64,000 nt of DNA. Source: Microbulbifer thermotolerans. GTDB taxonomy: Bacteria; Pseudomonadota; Gammaproteobacteria; Pseudomonadales; Cellvibrionaceae. Positions within the stretch are counted from its first letter, which is position 1, and each line of letters starts with the position of its first letter. The DNA lies in the NCBI RefSeq assembly GCF_900112305.1, contig NZ_FOKT01000003.1, positions 1-64,000 of the forward strand, given 5' to 3'. Position numbers and translations under genes: made by a program. Below, in pieces: positions 1-6,733 of this stretch. The notes under the pieces are model-generated. The model was not told the origin of the DNA and ran no database searches. It worked only from the letters and a program-made list of their open reading frames with translations.

Positions 1-66
1 AACCTGACGCTGTCACAGCTGGCGATCCACTTCCCGGAACGCTTGGAGAAATACATCAGTCTATGA
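1..66 (+). CDS. IS256-family transposase, C-terminal end only
   Basis: The window opens inside a reading frame whose last 21 codons include LSQLAIHFPERL and then a TGA at 64-66. This resembles the C-terminal tail typical of IS256-family (Mutator-like, DDE) transposases. Only the tail is visible, so completeness cannot be judged. A sequence resembling an IS256 terminal repeat follows 20 to 40 bp after the stop, as expected for the right end of such an element. The family call rests on the short tail plus this terminus. Confidence 0.6.
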   Translation, partial: NLTLSQLAIHFPERLEKYISL

Positions 67-105
67 GGCTATTTGGCTGACACAGAATTTTGAACACCCT
101 CTGGC
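1..105 (+). mobile_element. Right end of an IS256-like insertion sequence
   Basis: The transposase stop at 66 is followed at about 82-103 by a sequence containing ACACAGAATTTTGAACACCC, which resembles IS256-group terminal repeats. The element abuts the outermost attC-like palindrome of the cassette array, so it probably inserted at or near a cassette boundary. The left end is outside the window. Confidence 0.55.
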
Positions 106-161
106 ATAAGGAATTGAGCAGGAGGCGCGCGTTTGGCGCGCCCAGGCTTAAATTTGTTATA
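104..161 (-). repeat. attC-like recombination site, cassette 1
   Basis: A short imperfect palindrome begins with GCATAAG near 105 and ends with GTTATAT at 155-161. Its central stem is GGCGCGCG/CGCGCC. It lies directly after the stop of the leftward gene at 162, where a cassette's attC should be. It is about 58 bp, at the short end for attC, and its outer boundary lies beside the IS256-like end, so it may be trimmed. Confidence 0.45.
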
Positions 162-863
162 TTATTTTTTATTGTTAGCCCAATATTCTGCAGCTTCTCT
201 TTCCTTTTCTTCCTCATACAGCTTCCTTGCTAGCGCTTTATCTTCTTCCGACATAAATTCTGGCTCAATAGAGCCACTATCAATACTTAGATATCTATTC
301 TCATTGGCTATGCGAACAAACTCATCGGGAAGAATAAATAGAACATCATTCTCAAGCCTATAATGAATTCCACGATCCCTCAACAAAGCGAACACTTCAT
401 CCAAAAAGTCATCACATACTGGACCGCCGGTGAAAACGAAGGGGATCGATTTTTCATCTCCATCAATCGTAAAATTAACTCTTGAATTTTCAATATCACA
501 TTCAATATTTTCAGGATTAAACCTATTGCGGGAAATATTACTTATTTTTCTAATCAATTCAGAAAAACACTCCGGATCTAGAAACCCTTCAAACCAGTCC
601 TCTATTATTCTTTCGGACTCGCGTAAAGAATGCTCAATAAAAATGTACCCACTCCAATAGTTACTCTCAACAGACTTGAAAATATAATTTCTACCATTTT
701 CAATACTTTCATCGTCTGCAAGATCAAATTCTCTAAGTAAAACCTCTAAACCGTCACAAAGCTTTTTAACTTCTTCTCGATAAAAACTCTTCTGACCTTC
801 CAAATCTCTTTCATAGAGCACTTTAATATATTCTTTATTACTTTTTAGTTGAGGCAATTCCAT
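162..863 (-). CDS. Cassette-borne hypothetical protein, acidic, soluble
   Basis: This 233-residue product is rich in Glu, Asp and Lys, with no signal peptide or membrane segment. I do not recognise a family. The frame is open to 905, but a cassette junction (GTTATAT on the minus strand near 893-899) falls inside that extension, so the ATG at 863 (protein start MELPQLKSNK) is preferred. The C-terminus is a charged helix ending AEYWANNKK. It is the last cassette before the IS256-like end and is AT-rich compared with the core, as expected for acquired cassettes. Function unknown. Confidence 0.6.
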   Translation of the reverse strand: MELPQLKSNKEYIKVLYERDLEGQKSFYREEVKKLCDGLEVLLREFDLADDESIENGRNYIFKSVESNYWSGYIFIEHSLRESERIIEDWFEGFLDPECFSELIRKISNISRNRFNPENIECDIENSRVNFTIDGDEKSIPFVFTGGPVCDDFLDEVFALLRDRGIHYRLENDVLFILPDEFVRIANENRYLSIDSGSIEPEFMSEEDKALARKLYEEEKEREAAEYWANNKK

Positions 864-905
864 AATTATTACTAATCCCACGAACCATTTGTATATAACA
901 CCCAT

Positions 906-1219
906 ACAATATGAGCAAAAAGCCTTTTAATAGGCTGCATTTTAAGGCCACTGATGCCTGTTTCAGATTACTGCGCTCGTTAGTGCGTAAGTTCAACTGA
1001 AAAACAATAATTTGCCCGCTATGATAAATCTATCTCCTTTAAAACATTCAGACAGTATAAGATATCATAAGAATCAGATTTTTAAACAAATATTTTGCCT
1101 GACGAATATGGTAGCAGTATCACTCCTCTGATTTATTTTTGCTCATCTAATGGTAAAAAATAATTGTAATAGATCACTTGTAGATCTCTATTCTATGGAT
1201 AGTCAATAGATTCTCCAGG
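906..1219. other. Non-coding stretch inside the cassette array
   Basis: About 310 AT-rich bases without a convincing gene on either strand. A possible degenerate attC runs from the TATAAC core near 893 to a CGTTAGTGC near 975-985. The remainder may be a gene-less or eroded cassette. Confidence 0.4.
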
Positions 1220-1305
1220 AAAAATAACGCCTAGGATAAATGGCCGATCTTTGCAGAAGCTAATGTATTTACGGCGCAGCAACTTTGTTTAATTGTGTTG
1301 TTATC
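1220..1305 (-). repeat. Probable attC site, cassette 2
   Basis: The left arm AATAACGCC (about 1222) and right arm GTTGTTATCC (about 1296-1305) form the outer core pair. An inner CGCC/GGCG pair is also present. It sits immediately downstream of the stop of the leftward gene at 1309, which is the correct position for an attC. The arms are less perfect than in the sites at 5210-6733. Confidence 0.4.
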
Positions 1306-1308
1306 CAT

Positions 1309-1656
1309 TTATACGACCACTTCTAAGATCTTATCGAATGCTATTTTCTTGATTACTTCACCATCAGCTAAATTAACACCTAAATCATGTAGCTTCTCAA
1401 TTTTAGGGTCTTCTATTATGATTTCCTCTATCACTTCATATCCGATATTCACACGCAATATTTCTTTGTTTTTATTCTTACGTATAAGTGCAAATTCAGA
1501 AGTAGAAAACTTCCTTGGTTGATTTACCTCTGAATCATCAGATATCTCTATGTAATCGTATAAATATTGCCCATACAGACCAATTGAATAACGTTTTGTG
1601 GGTGTCCATGAATTTAGCGGACTGAATATGCGGCAGCTTTCCCACCAATTTTTCAA
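1309..1656 (-). CDS. Cassette hypothetical protein with transposon-derived N-terminus
   Basis: A 115-residue frame of unknown family. Residues from about 30 onward form a plausible soluble alpha/beta protein ending EVIKKIAFDKILEVVV. The first 14 or so codons (start MKNWWESCRIF) are read from a piece of the REP-associated transposon right end (1617-1676), and the next few from an inverted copy of its left end (1594-1615). The native N-terminus has therefore been replaced or lost, and the true gene may be truncated. Expression from the apparent start is doubtful. Confidence 0.45.
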   Translation of the reverse strand: MKNWWESCRIFSPLNSWTPTKRYSIGLYGQYLYDYIEISDDSEVNQPRKFSTSEFALIRKNKNKEILRVNIGYEVIEEIIIEDPKIEKLHDLGVNLADGEVIKKIAFDKILEVVV

Positions 1657-1676
1657 TTAGTGAGTGTCCAATTTTG
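1594..1676. repeat. Remnant of the REP-associated transposon termini
   Basis: Bases 1594-1615 match, in reverse complement, the left terminus of the element at 42277 (TTCATGGACACCCACAAAAC). Bases 1617-1676 match its right terminus, including CCACCAATTTTTCAATTAG and GTGTCCAATTTTGTT. The whole transposase body is missing. The remnant overlaps the start of the leftward cassette gene and has removed the left arm of the next attC. Confidence 0.7.
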
Positions 1677-1692
1677 TTCCTCCGTTTTGTTA

Positions 1693-2139
1693 TTACTCAT
1701 ATACAGCTCTGGTCAACACAAAACCAATCACATTACCCGCTCTAAAAAGAAAATATCCATTTTCTTCCACACCGTTATTTCCCGTGGTAAACGCCCTAAT
1801 TTGATCCCCCTCAGAATATAGAGAAAGAATACAGCCCGCTTGTTTCACATAGGGTAGAGAATTAATTTCCTCTAATTTTTCAACATGAGCTTCCGCCACC
1901 ATATCGTCTGGCAACCTGTAATCAAGAATTCTTCGTCTCGCTGCTACATCCATCTCAAGCAACTCCAGAACCACTTGTTTAACCTCTACAACATCATTGG
2001 ATATGACATACGATTTTATATCCACATCATCCAACTTAATCGATTTTGACCAAAGACAATGCTCAACCTCGCTGCCAACAGCAAACGGAACAACTAGCGA
2101 AAAAACCAAACCAATAAATAAATTCTTTAGTATACACAT
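1693..2139 (-). CDS. Cassette-encoded exported hypothetical protein
   Basis: The 148-residue product starts MCILKNLFIGLVF and has a clear N-terminal signal peptide with a hydrophobic core, probably cleaved near AVGSEVEHC. The mature part contains two cysteines (EHCLW and QAGCILSL) that could pair in the periplasm. I recognise no family. The ATG at 2139 is chosen over the upstream GTG at 2145. The right arm of its attC (GTTATTAC) overlaps the stop region at 1687-1695, but the left arm has been replaced by a transposon remnant. Confidence 0.6.
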   Translation of the reverse strand: MCILKNLFIGLVFSLVVPFAVGSEVEHCLWSKSIKLDDVDIKSYVISNDVVEVKQVVLELLEMDVAARRRILDYRLPDDMVAEAHVEKLEEINSLPYVKQAGCILSLYSEGDQIRAFTTGNNGVEENGYFLFRAGNVIGFVLTRAVYE

Positions 2140-2199
2140 ATGCACGCCCTATCATCTCGCACCATTCCAATCCCGCAGGAAGCCCTGATAAGTATATAT

Positions 2200-2341
2200 G
2201 TAAGCGGTAAATCTACCGTCCCTTGCCATTACTCTCCTGATGTGCAGGCAAGATTCCACGGCAGCAGCCGCTCTATCTCCTCCACACTCTGCGCCTTGGG
2301 CAGTTCTGTAAACACCTGCCTGAGATAGCGGTACTAATAGT
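2200..2341 (-). mobile_element. IS66-family remnant (end of tnpC plus terminal repeat)
   Basis: On the minus strand a frame closing with TAA at 2229-2231 reads YLRQVFTELPKAQSVEEIER and then LLPWNLA. This is the characteristic C-terminal domain of the IS66 transposase TnpC. Just beyond, GTAAGCGGTAA at 2200-2210 matches the terminal repeat of the second IS66 remnant in this window (41757-41767, inverted). An in-frame stop near 2337 and the absence of the rest of tnpC show it is a dead fragment sitting between two cassettes. Confidence 0.75.
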
Positions 2342-2355
2342 AGTCTCATTCTTTT

Positions 2356-2503
2356 ATTTGCTATCGGACGAAACAGGGGCCACCGATGCTATGCAAATTT
2401 TGTGCGAAGCTGGGAGCGCAGCGGCCCACAAAAAACGTGCATAGCATTGGGCTTCCTGAAAAGGTAGGCGGGGCCGGAGTATTCTGCTTGCGTTTGTTAG
2501 AGT
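2356..2503 (-). repeat. attC-like site with extended central hairpin, cassette 4
   Basis: It ends with the core GTTAGAG at 2496-2502 next to the stop of the leftward pseudogene at 2506; the opposite arm near 2360 (CTATCGG) is degenerate. The centre is a long stem: TGCTATGCAAATTTTGTGCG at 2388-2407 against the arm around 2431-2446, with GGGAGC in the loop. Closely similar centres occur at 3852-3906 and 6613-6675. Confidence 0.5.
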
Positions 2504-2505
2504 AA

Positions 2506-3009
2506 TCAGAGTTGAGTTTCACGAGCCATTTGCCGTAGTTGATCTAGGCGTTCTTGCAAATTAATCGAGCTAGCTGGTTTTTTATCGGTTTGCTTAAACG
2601 CATTTATAATTTTCGTAGCTTGAGCGTAGTACGGACTATCTGTTGCGGTGCTTGGGTATATTTCTCTATATTTTTTAACACGGCCTAAAAAGATCTCAGC
2701 TCGCTCTCTTTCTAGATCGGAAATTGGCTCCTTTAAAATACGGTTTAAATCTACTACAAAGTAGCCAATTCTTCGATCTAAGAATTTTATCAGGCCATCC
2801 TGTCCTTCATTTTTTAACACTTCAGAAGACTCTAGAATCGCAAAGCCAGGATTCAATGTATCGATCACAAGTCCATCAAGCATGGACTACGCATTCTCTA
2901 TACATATTTCACCAAGCATCTGTAATTTTTCTTCACAAGAATCTTGGGCACTTAGATTCGTCGAAAATTGCAAAAATACGGCAAGTAAACAATAGGCTCT
3001 AATTTTCAT
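2506..3009 (-). pseudogene. Cassette gene for an exported protein, broken by an in-frame TAG
   Basis: Starting at ATG 3009, the frame begins with a good signal peptide (MKIRAYCLLAVFLQF...NLSAQDSC) and runs 40 codons. It meets TAG at 2887-2889 and then continues in the same frame for 126 more codons to a stop at 2506. Removing that one codon gives a coherent secreted protein of about 166 residues with a basic, helical C-terminal part ending QLRQMARETQL. The family is unknown. A single nonsense change is the simplest reading. Translation from the internal ATG at 2883 would give a 125-residue product without a signal. Confidence 0.6.
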
Positions 3010-3015
3010 GGATTA

Positions 3016-3145
3016 CTCTAACTCCTGTATAAATGACGCCCAATTAGGACGTCCGATAGAGGCACATCGGGCCGGAACGAATTTAGTGTATTGGTGAGGC
3101 CCGAGCCAGCTTGCTGGAGGGCGGGCGTTGATTGTTCTGTTAGGT
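3016..3145 (-). repeat. attC site, cassette 5
   Basis: The outer arms CTAACTCCTG...GACGCCC (about 3018-3041) and GGGCGTTGATTGTTCTGTTAG (about 3123-3143) are clearly complementary. The core ends are TCTAAC and GTTAGGT. Inner pairing TCGGGCC/GGCCCGA adds a second stem. It lies precisely between the stop at 3151 and the ATG at 3009, the usual cassette spacing. Confidence 0.65.
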
Positions 3146-3150
3146 TTATC

Positions 3151-3429
3151 CTACTCATTCAATAAATACACTTTTGAGCCGATTGGAACCTTCGATTTTT
3201 CAATATCTCTGGGCAACAGAATTGGATTAAACTTTACAGGCGTTTGTACAGAACGGATTATTTCGATTCCGTTAATTTTGGTTTCCAGCTCAGACCCATC
3301 AGGGCGAACAATGACGATTTTTGATCCAACTAATACTGGGCATTCCGCATTACTTGAAACACCAGGAGCTAATACGCAACCTCTATTTGTCAGATTAAAC
3401 ACATCTTCAACTTCGAAAATATATTTCAT
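3151..3429 (-). CDS. Cassette protein resembling an EF-Tu domain 2 beta-barrel
   Basis: This 92-residue protein has no signal peptide. FEVEDVFNLTNRGCVLAPGV followed by LVGSKIVIVRPDG and IEIIR...PRDIEKSKVPIGS follows the strand pattern of the second (oligonucleotide-binding-like) barrel of translation GTPases such as EF-Tu. The GTPase domain is absent, so it is a free-standing barrel. This comparison is from pattern recall, not a search. It fills its cassette: the stop is 6 bp from one attC and the start 7 to 10 bp from the next. Role unknown. Confidence 0.6.
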   Translation of the reverse strand: MKYIFEVEDVFNLTNRGCVLAPGVSSNAECPVLVGSKIVIVRPDGSELETKINGIEIIRSVQTPVKFNPILLPRDIEKSKVPIGSKVYLLNE

Positions 3430-3435
3430 CGCTTA

Positions 3436-3500
3436 TTTAAAACATAATGCCGTCAGCAGGTGGAAGGTCCGAATCATACTTCCTGGCTTTATTAAGAATT
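3436..3500 (-). repeat. Short attC-like site, cassette 6
   Basis: ACATAATGCCGTCAGCAGG (3438-3457) pairs with CCTGGCTTTATTAAG (3482-3496). The inner GGAAG...CTTCC stem is also present. Both cores show C-to-T type changes (TAAT and ATTA instead of TAAC and GTTA). At about 60 bp it is a minimal site, possibly inactive. Confidence 0.5.
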
Positions 3501-3568
3501 TTATCTGCCATGCTTACCATTAACCAAACAATCATGTGACCATTCAAAATTTTTGACATTGAGAGCAC

Positions 3569-3814
3569 TTACAATTCTTTTTTTACCGACTCCATTTCAC
3601 TATCCGGTATAAAGTTGTCAGATAAGTATAATGTATCAATATTATTATATCTGCTAACTTTTGTGATTAATTCATCTATAGGATACGCCTGATAACACTT
3701 GGCACAAATATCTAGATGCGTTACTAGTGATGGGTCAACCTTTGATTCAGCCGCCAGCAATTCTTCTTTATCTCAAAGACTCAATCTTCCTTTTGTAAAA
3801 TTCTCTGGTTTCAT
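3569..3814 (-). pseudogene. Small cassette gene interrupted by an in-frame TGA
   Basis: From ATG 3814 the frame reads MKPENFTKGRLSL, then TGA at 3773-3775, and continues in the same frame as DKEELLAAESKVDP to a stop at 3569. Read through, it would be an 80-residue cytosolic protein containing ICAKCYQAYP, a possible two-cysteine site. A TGG-to-TGA change would give SLWDKEEL, the natural-looking sequence. It is the second cassette in a row broken by one stop codon. Function unknown. Confidence 0.55.
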
Positions 3815-3825
3815 ACTTACTCTTA

Positions 3826-3945
3826 ATACTGCGATTAGCCACGGCTACGTCTGTGCACTTTATGCGCGCTAATGGGAGCTAAGCGACCGCACATAAAGTG
3901 TGCAAAGTTAGACGTCTGCCTGCAGCGCATTATTATATTTTTTGG
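3826..3945 (-). repeat. attC-like site with extended central hairpin, cassette 7
   Basis: A palindromic block lies between the ATG at 3814 and the stop at 3949. Its central stem is GTGCACTTTATGCGCGC (3853-3869) against GCACATAAAGTGTGC (3889-3903), with GGGAGC in the loop. This is the same architecture as the sites at 2384-2446 and 6613-6675. The outer core arms are poorly preserved. Confidence 0.45.
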
Positions 3946-3948
3946 GGT

Positions 3949-4449
3949 TTACTCAAACGTCCAATCCCCAAAGTTGGAATCATGCCCCATTACCTCAGCT
4001 ATGAACCAACCATAACCGAATATAGAAGCAATATATAGCAATATAAGTATCGGAATAGCGATTGCAGAAAGCCTACTGAATGGCTCCACCTCAATAAATG
4101 CAACTTCAGGTGTTCGAGGTAAAACCTTGACATCAACGTGATCACCCACTTTGTATTTTTTGAGAAGCTCATGCTCCAAGTTATGATCCTTGAACAATTG
4201 AGGTGATCTTAGGAGGGGAGTGTCGGAACAATATCTCTGCCCTTCAAATTCATACTCAAATTTTATACTTGCCTCGTAAACACGCTGGCCTTCTATATTT
4301 GTAAAGTTTTCCAGTTTGGACTCGATGATTTTTCCACGCACTACAGGAAAAGACCTCCATTTACCTTGGATTCGCCGATATATGTAGGTTTGTCCCACTC
4401 CAATAAACGCTAAAATCAAAAAACCAACGTACTTTAAAATACCAAACAT
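3949..4449 (-). CDS. DUF3592-type membrane protein (cassette)
   Basis: This 166-residue protein has an N-terminal membrane helix (about residues 5-22), a beta-rich extracytoplasmic or loop domain with the DUF3592 pattern (VVRGKIIESK, FEYEFEGQRYCSD, KYKVGDHVDVKVLPRTPEVA), and a second membrane helix (about 128-152). Such proteins often occur as isolated small membrane proteins and no activity is established. It is cassette-borne: an attC-like block lies on its left, and the site on its right is split by a deleted transposon. Confidence 0.7.
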   Translation of the reverse strand: MFGILKYVGFLILAFIGVGQTYIYRRIQGKWRSFPVVRGKIIESKLENFTNIEGQRVYEASIKFEYEFEGQRYCSDTPLLRSPQLFKDHNLEHELLKKYKVGDHVDVKVLPRTPEVAFIEVEPFSRLSAIAIPILILLYIASIFGYGWFIAEVMGHDSNFGDWTFE

Positions 4450-4530
4450 AATTTTTTACCTCCGAAACGTCACACCTTTGTAGCGGTCCAGCTCTAAGTG
4501 CTATTACGAATCGAATCGTGACGAATCCTG

Positions 4531-4764
4531 GAAACCCATCAAAAAGCTTTCAGCGCCAGCTATATTGCTACATTCTCTACCTCATAGAAAATACTGTTCA
4601 TCCGCGGGCTTCTGCGAAGGACTGCTGCGTCACAACAAAACTGTTTGACCCAATTCCACACAGGGTGCAGGCTCTACTTACCCGAATAGCAAGCTATGGC
4701 AACAATAGTCTGAATATGCAGCAGTCTTCTCACCAAGTTTTTCAATTGGTGGTGTCCAATTTTG
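4531..4764. mobile_element. MITE-like deletion derivative of the REP-associated transposon
   Basis: Bases 4531-4602 match the left end of the transposon copies at 40402 and 42277 (AAAAAGCTTTCAGCGCCAGC, then the CATAGAAAATACTGTTCATC stretch). Bases 4603-4764 match their right end (GGCTTCTGCGAAGGACTGCT through CAATTGGTGGTGTCCAATTT). About 1 kb containing the whole transposase gene is missing between them. This non-autonomous copy sits inside the attC between the cassettes at 4449 and 4894. Confidence 0.8.
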
Positions 4765-4893
4765 CAGAACTCTGACGGCTACAATGAGGAAGTTTTTGAC
4801 GATTCTTAATGCAATGGTACGGGATAGCCAGGAGTGGGCGTATTAAATATTTTCGCTAGCGCTTGATCCACAGTCGTTTGTTATGTTTTTTCC

Positions 4894-5205
4894 TCACACG
4901 TACTCCCACATTAGGATTTCTTCTGCTTTACGCTTTTCGCTAGACTCACTTACAACGAACCCTTCTGCAAACATGTTTCCATAACCCAGAAATCTAGTAT
5001 TCTTACATTGAACGATTACTAAAATTTCACCGTTTGGCAATTCATCTTTGTATGTGCAAATAGTTAACCTCTTACTTCCAATTTTAATATCTTCAACTGA
5101 CTCAGGTGGCAGATTTTTTATCTCTTCCAAGTTGAAACTCATGAGCGATTTCGATCTAAGGATTACTTCTTCTGAAATAGCTTTATCAATTTCACTATTT
5201 TTCAT
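4894..5205 (-). CDS. Cassette hypothetical protein, soluble
   Basis: A 103-residue protein starting MKNSEIDKAI, with no signal or membrane segment. A helical N-terminus precedes a beta-rich middle (KRLTICTYKDE, EILVIVQCKNT, RFLGYGNMFAEGF) and a charged C-terminal helix. I recognise no family. The start is 5 to 7 bp from the attC on its right. The attC on its left retains only the right arm (TTTGTTATG, 4877-4885) because a deleted transposon separates the arms. Confidence 0.6.
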   Translation of the reverse strand: MKNSEIDKAISEEVILRSKSLMSFNLEEIKNLPPESVEDIKIGSKRLTICTYKDELPNGEILVIVQCKNTRFLGYGNMFAEGFVVSESSEKRKAEEILMWEYV

Positions 5206-5209
5206 GGCT

Positions 5210-5297
5210 TATACATAACGCCGCCAGCACAGGCCGAAGCACGCAGTGCGGAGGTCCAGCCCACGAAGTGGGCGATTGTGCCTGGCCTTGTTATGCA
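5210..5297 (-). repeat. attC site, cassette 9
   Basis: A well-formed site. ACATAACGCCGCCAGCACAG (5212-5231) pairs with GTGCCTGGCCTTGTTATGC (5279-5297), with inner stems GCACGCAGTGC and GCCCACGAAGTGGGC. It fills the interval between ATG 5205 and the stop at 5300. Confidence 0.8.
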
Positions 5298-5299
5298 TT

Positions 5300-5674
5300 T
5301 TACTCTGCGACCTCGATTAAACTGCTTACATTGCTCTCAACGTCTTTTTCAGTACCGAAACCATACTGCCAAACAGGAAATGGCGACATTAAAAGGGTAA
5401 CCCAGCCCTGCATAGACGTGACTTTAACAGTGCCTAGCTCGTTGCTCTCTGCTGTAACAGTATAGGTATCTACACAGTGCGTTGGAATAATGCCTAGAGA
5501 AAGCACATAAAAGAGTGGCTCGAAACAATGAGCCCCTTCTGGCCATTCATTTTGTTTCTTGATAGAAATCTTTTCGCCTTCTGGCAATTTCTTCAATTCT
5601 CCTTCTGGAACAACTTTGTATGATGCGCAGCTCGACAGAAAGAGAGTTAAAATTATCGCAATATATCTATTCAT
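5300..5674 (-). CDS. Cassette-encoded lipoprotein
   Basis: This 124-residue protein starts MNRYIAIILTLFLSSCASYK: a short lipoprotein signal with lipobox LSSC at residues 12-15 or so. The frame remains open rightward, but that extension is the attC palindrome, so the ATG at 5674 is chosen. The mature part contains NEWPEGAHCFEPLFYVLSLG and ITPTHCVDTY-like segments with two conserved-looking cysteines, reminiscent of small outer-membrane lipoproteins. The family is unknown. Confidence 0.7.
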   Translation of the reverse strand: MNRYIAIILTLFLSSCASYKVVPEGELKKLPEGEKISIKKQNEWPEGAHCFEPLFYVLSLGIIPTHCVDTYTVTAESNELGTVKVTSMQGWVTLLMSPFPVWQYGFGTEKDVESNVSSLIEVAE

Positions 5675-5676
5675 AG

Positions 5677-5771
5677 TGCATAACGTTGCCAGCAAGGGCA
5701 GCCGAAGCGGAGCGTAGGCTGTCCAGCCCAGCCCCGAAGGGGGTGGGCGAGCTTGACTGGCCTGGTTAATT
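5677..5771 (-). repeat. attC site, cassette 10
   Basis: The arms GCATAACGTTGCCAGCAAGG (5679-5698) and CTTGACTGGCCTGGTTAAT (5752-5770) pair. The centre is a GCCCAGCCCC/GGGGGTGGGC stem. The right core overlaps the stop codon of the next leftward gene (5766-5768), a common cassette arrangement. Confidence 0.75.
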
Positions 5772-6176
5772 TTCGGGGCTGGCCGAGGAGTTCTTGCCCG
5801 CCTCAATGTATGTTTCTATGTAATATTCCGTTGTACTGTATGGATATGAGTTGACCATTAGATCAAGCACATCATAGAGCCTTGTACCTTTTATTGCCGC
5901 AGACTCTGTAGCGAGCACACTTTGAAGACTGTTGTATGTATCCATGTTCTGAACAATGAACTTTTCACCCCATTCATACATTTTTTCTTCTTCCCCCCGC
6001 CTCGCATATCCGAGAAGAAGAGCAATCATGTTTGCTTCATCTGCTGACCTTCCCGATGAAGCAAAAACTGCAGAAATTTCTACACCCCGCTTGAACCCCC
6101 GCTGCTCGCCAACATAGTAAGCAGCAACGACTAAAAAAATCACTACACCAGATCTAATAATACTCTTGTAAGGCAT
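5766..6176 (-). CDS. Cassette protein with one N-terminal membrane anchor
   Basis: This 136-residue protein starts MPYKSIIRSGVVIFLVVAAY: one N-terminal membrane helix (about residues 8-23). A charged segment (VGEQRGFKRGVEI) and an all-helical domain of about 100 residues follow, rich in acidic residues. I recognise no family. The ATG at 6176 is preferred because the open extension to 6317 is translated attC. The stop lies inside the right core of its own attC. Confidence 0.65.
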   Translation of the reverse strand: MPYKSIIRSGVVIFLVVAAYYVGEQRGFKRGVEISAVFASSGRSADEANMIALLLGYARRGEEEKMYEWGEKFIVQNMDTYNSLQSVLATESAAIKGTRLYDVLDLMVNSYPYSTTEYYIETYIEAGKNSSASPEN

Positions 6177-6187
6177 GGCTACTCTTA

Positions 6188-6284
6188 GAAAATTAACGCC
6201 CACAGCAGGGGCGACCGAAGCGAAGCGTAGGGCGTCCCGCGCAGGCCAGACGGGCCGGAGCATTCTGCCTGTGTTTGTTAAGTG
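6188..6284 (-). repeat. attC site, cassette 11
   Basis: The arms ATTAACGCCCACAGCAGGG (about 6192-6210) and CTGCCTGTGTTTGTTAAGT (about 6265-6283) pair. An inner GCGACCGAAGCGAAGCGTAG-type stem lies at 6211-6230. Located between the start at 6176 and the stop at 6299. Confidence 0.7.
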
Positions 6285-6298
6285 AGCGGGCTTGTATC

Positions 6299-6580
6299 CT
6301 ATTGAGTCCCCAACCACATGATAAACACAGCAAAAATAATCACTAAAGACTGCAGTACGGTACCCACCTTGACTAAAACACGCAGAGCAACGCCAGGAAT
6401 CAATAAGCTTAAGGACCCTAGCAATGATAGTGAGGGGATGATCCTACCAATACTATGCGGCTCTTGGTAGATTGGATCCAGAGCAGTATTTAGGAACAGC
6501 CACATGGAAATCAGCGCAAGTATAAAACCAAGGCCAATTTCGACGTTCGATATCTGCTTTAAAGTATTTGAACTTTGCAT
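6299..6580 (-). CDS. Small three-helix membrane protein (cassette)
   Basis: The 93-residue product starts MQSSNTLKQISNVEIGLGF and has three predicted membrane helices (about residues 14-30, 46-64 and 70-90). Little lies outside the membrane and no catalytic motif is visible. Small membrane proteins of unknown function are common cargo of integron cassettes. The ATG at 6580 is chosen because the extension to 6673 lies in the attC palindrome. Confidence 0.6.
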   Translation of the reverse strand: MQSSNTLKQISNVEIGLGFILALISMWLFLNTALDPIYQEPHSIGRIIPSLSLLGSLSLLIPGVALRVLVKVGTVLQSLVIIFAVFIMWLGTQ

Positions 6581-6588
6581 CACAAGGT

Positions 6589-6733
6589 CACATAACGCCG
6601 CCAGCGGGGGAAGCTTACTTTGTGCACGATTTGCGCGAAAATGAGAGCACAGCAACCCGCGTAAAACGTGCATAAAGTAAGCTGTCCCGCGGAGGGCCGA
6701 AGGCCCGTAGCATACTGCCTGGCTTTGTTATGC
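6589..6733 (-). repeat. attC site with extended central hairpin, cassette 12
   Basis: The outer arms are CATAACGCCGCCAGCGG (6591-6607) and CTGCCTGGCTTTGTTATGCG (6715-6734). The centre is a very long stem, AGCTTACTTTGTGCACG (6612-6628) against CGTGCATAAAGTAAGCT (6667-6683), with GAGAGC in the loop. At about 145 bp it is one of the longest sites here. Confidence 0.8.

Noticed and set aside
3773..3775. TGA as selenocysteine or programmed read-through
   Set aside because: No SECIS-like hairpin was seen directly downstream, and neighbouring acquired genes carry other stop codons (TAG, TAA) in the same way, so decay is simpler.
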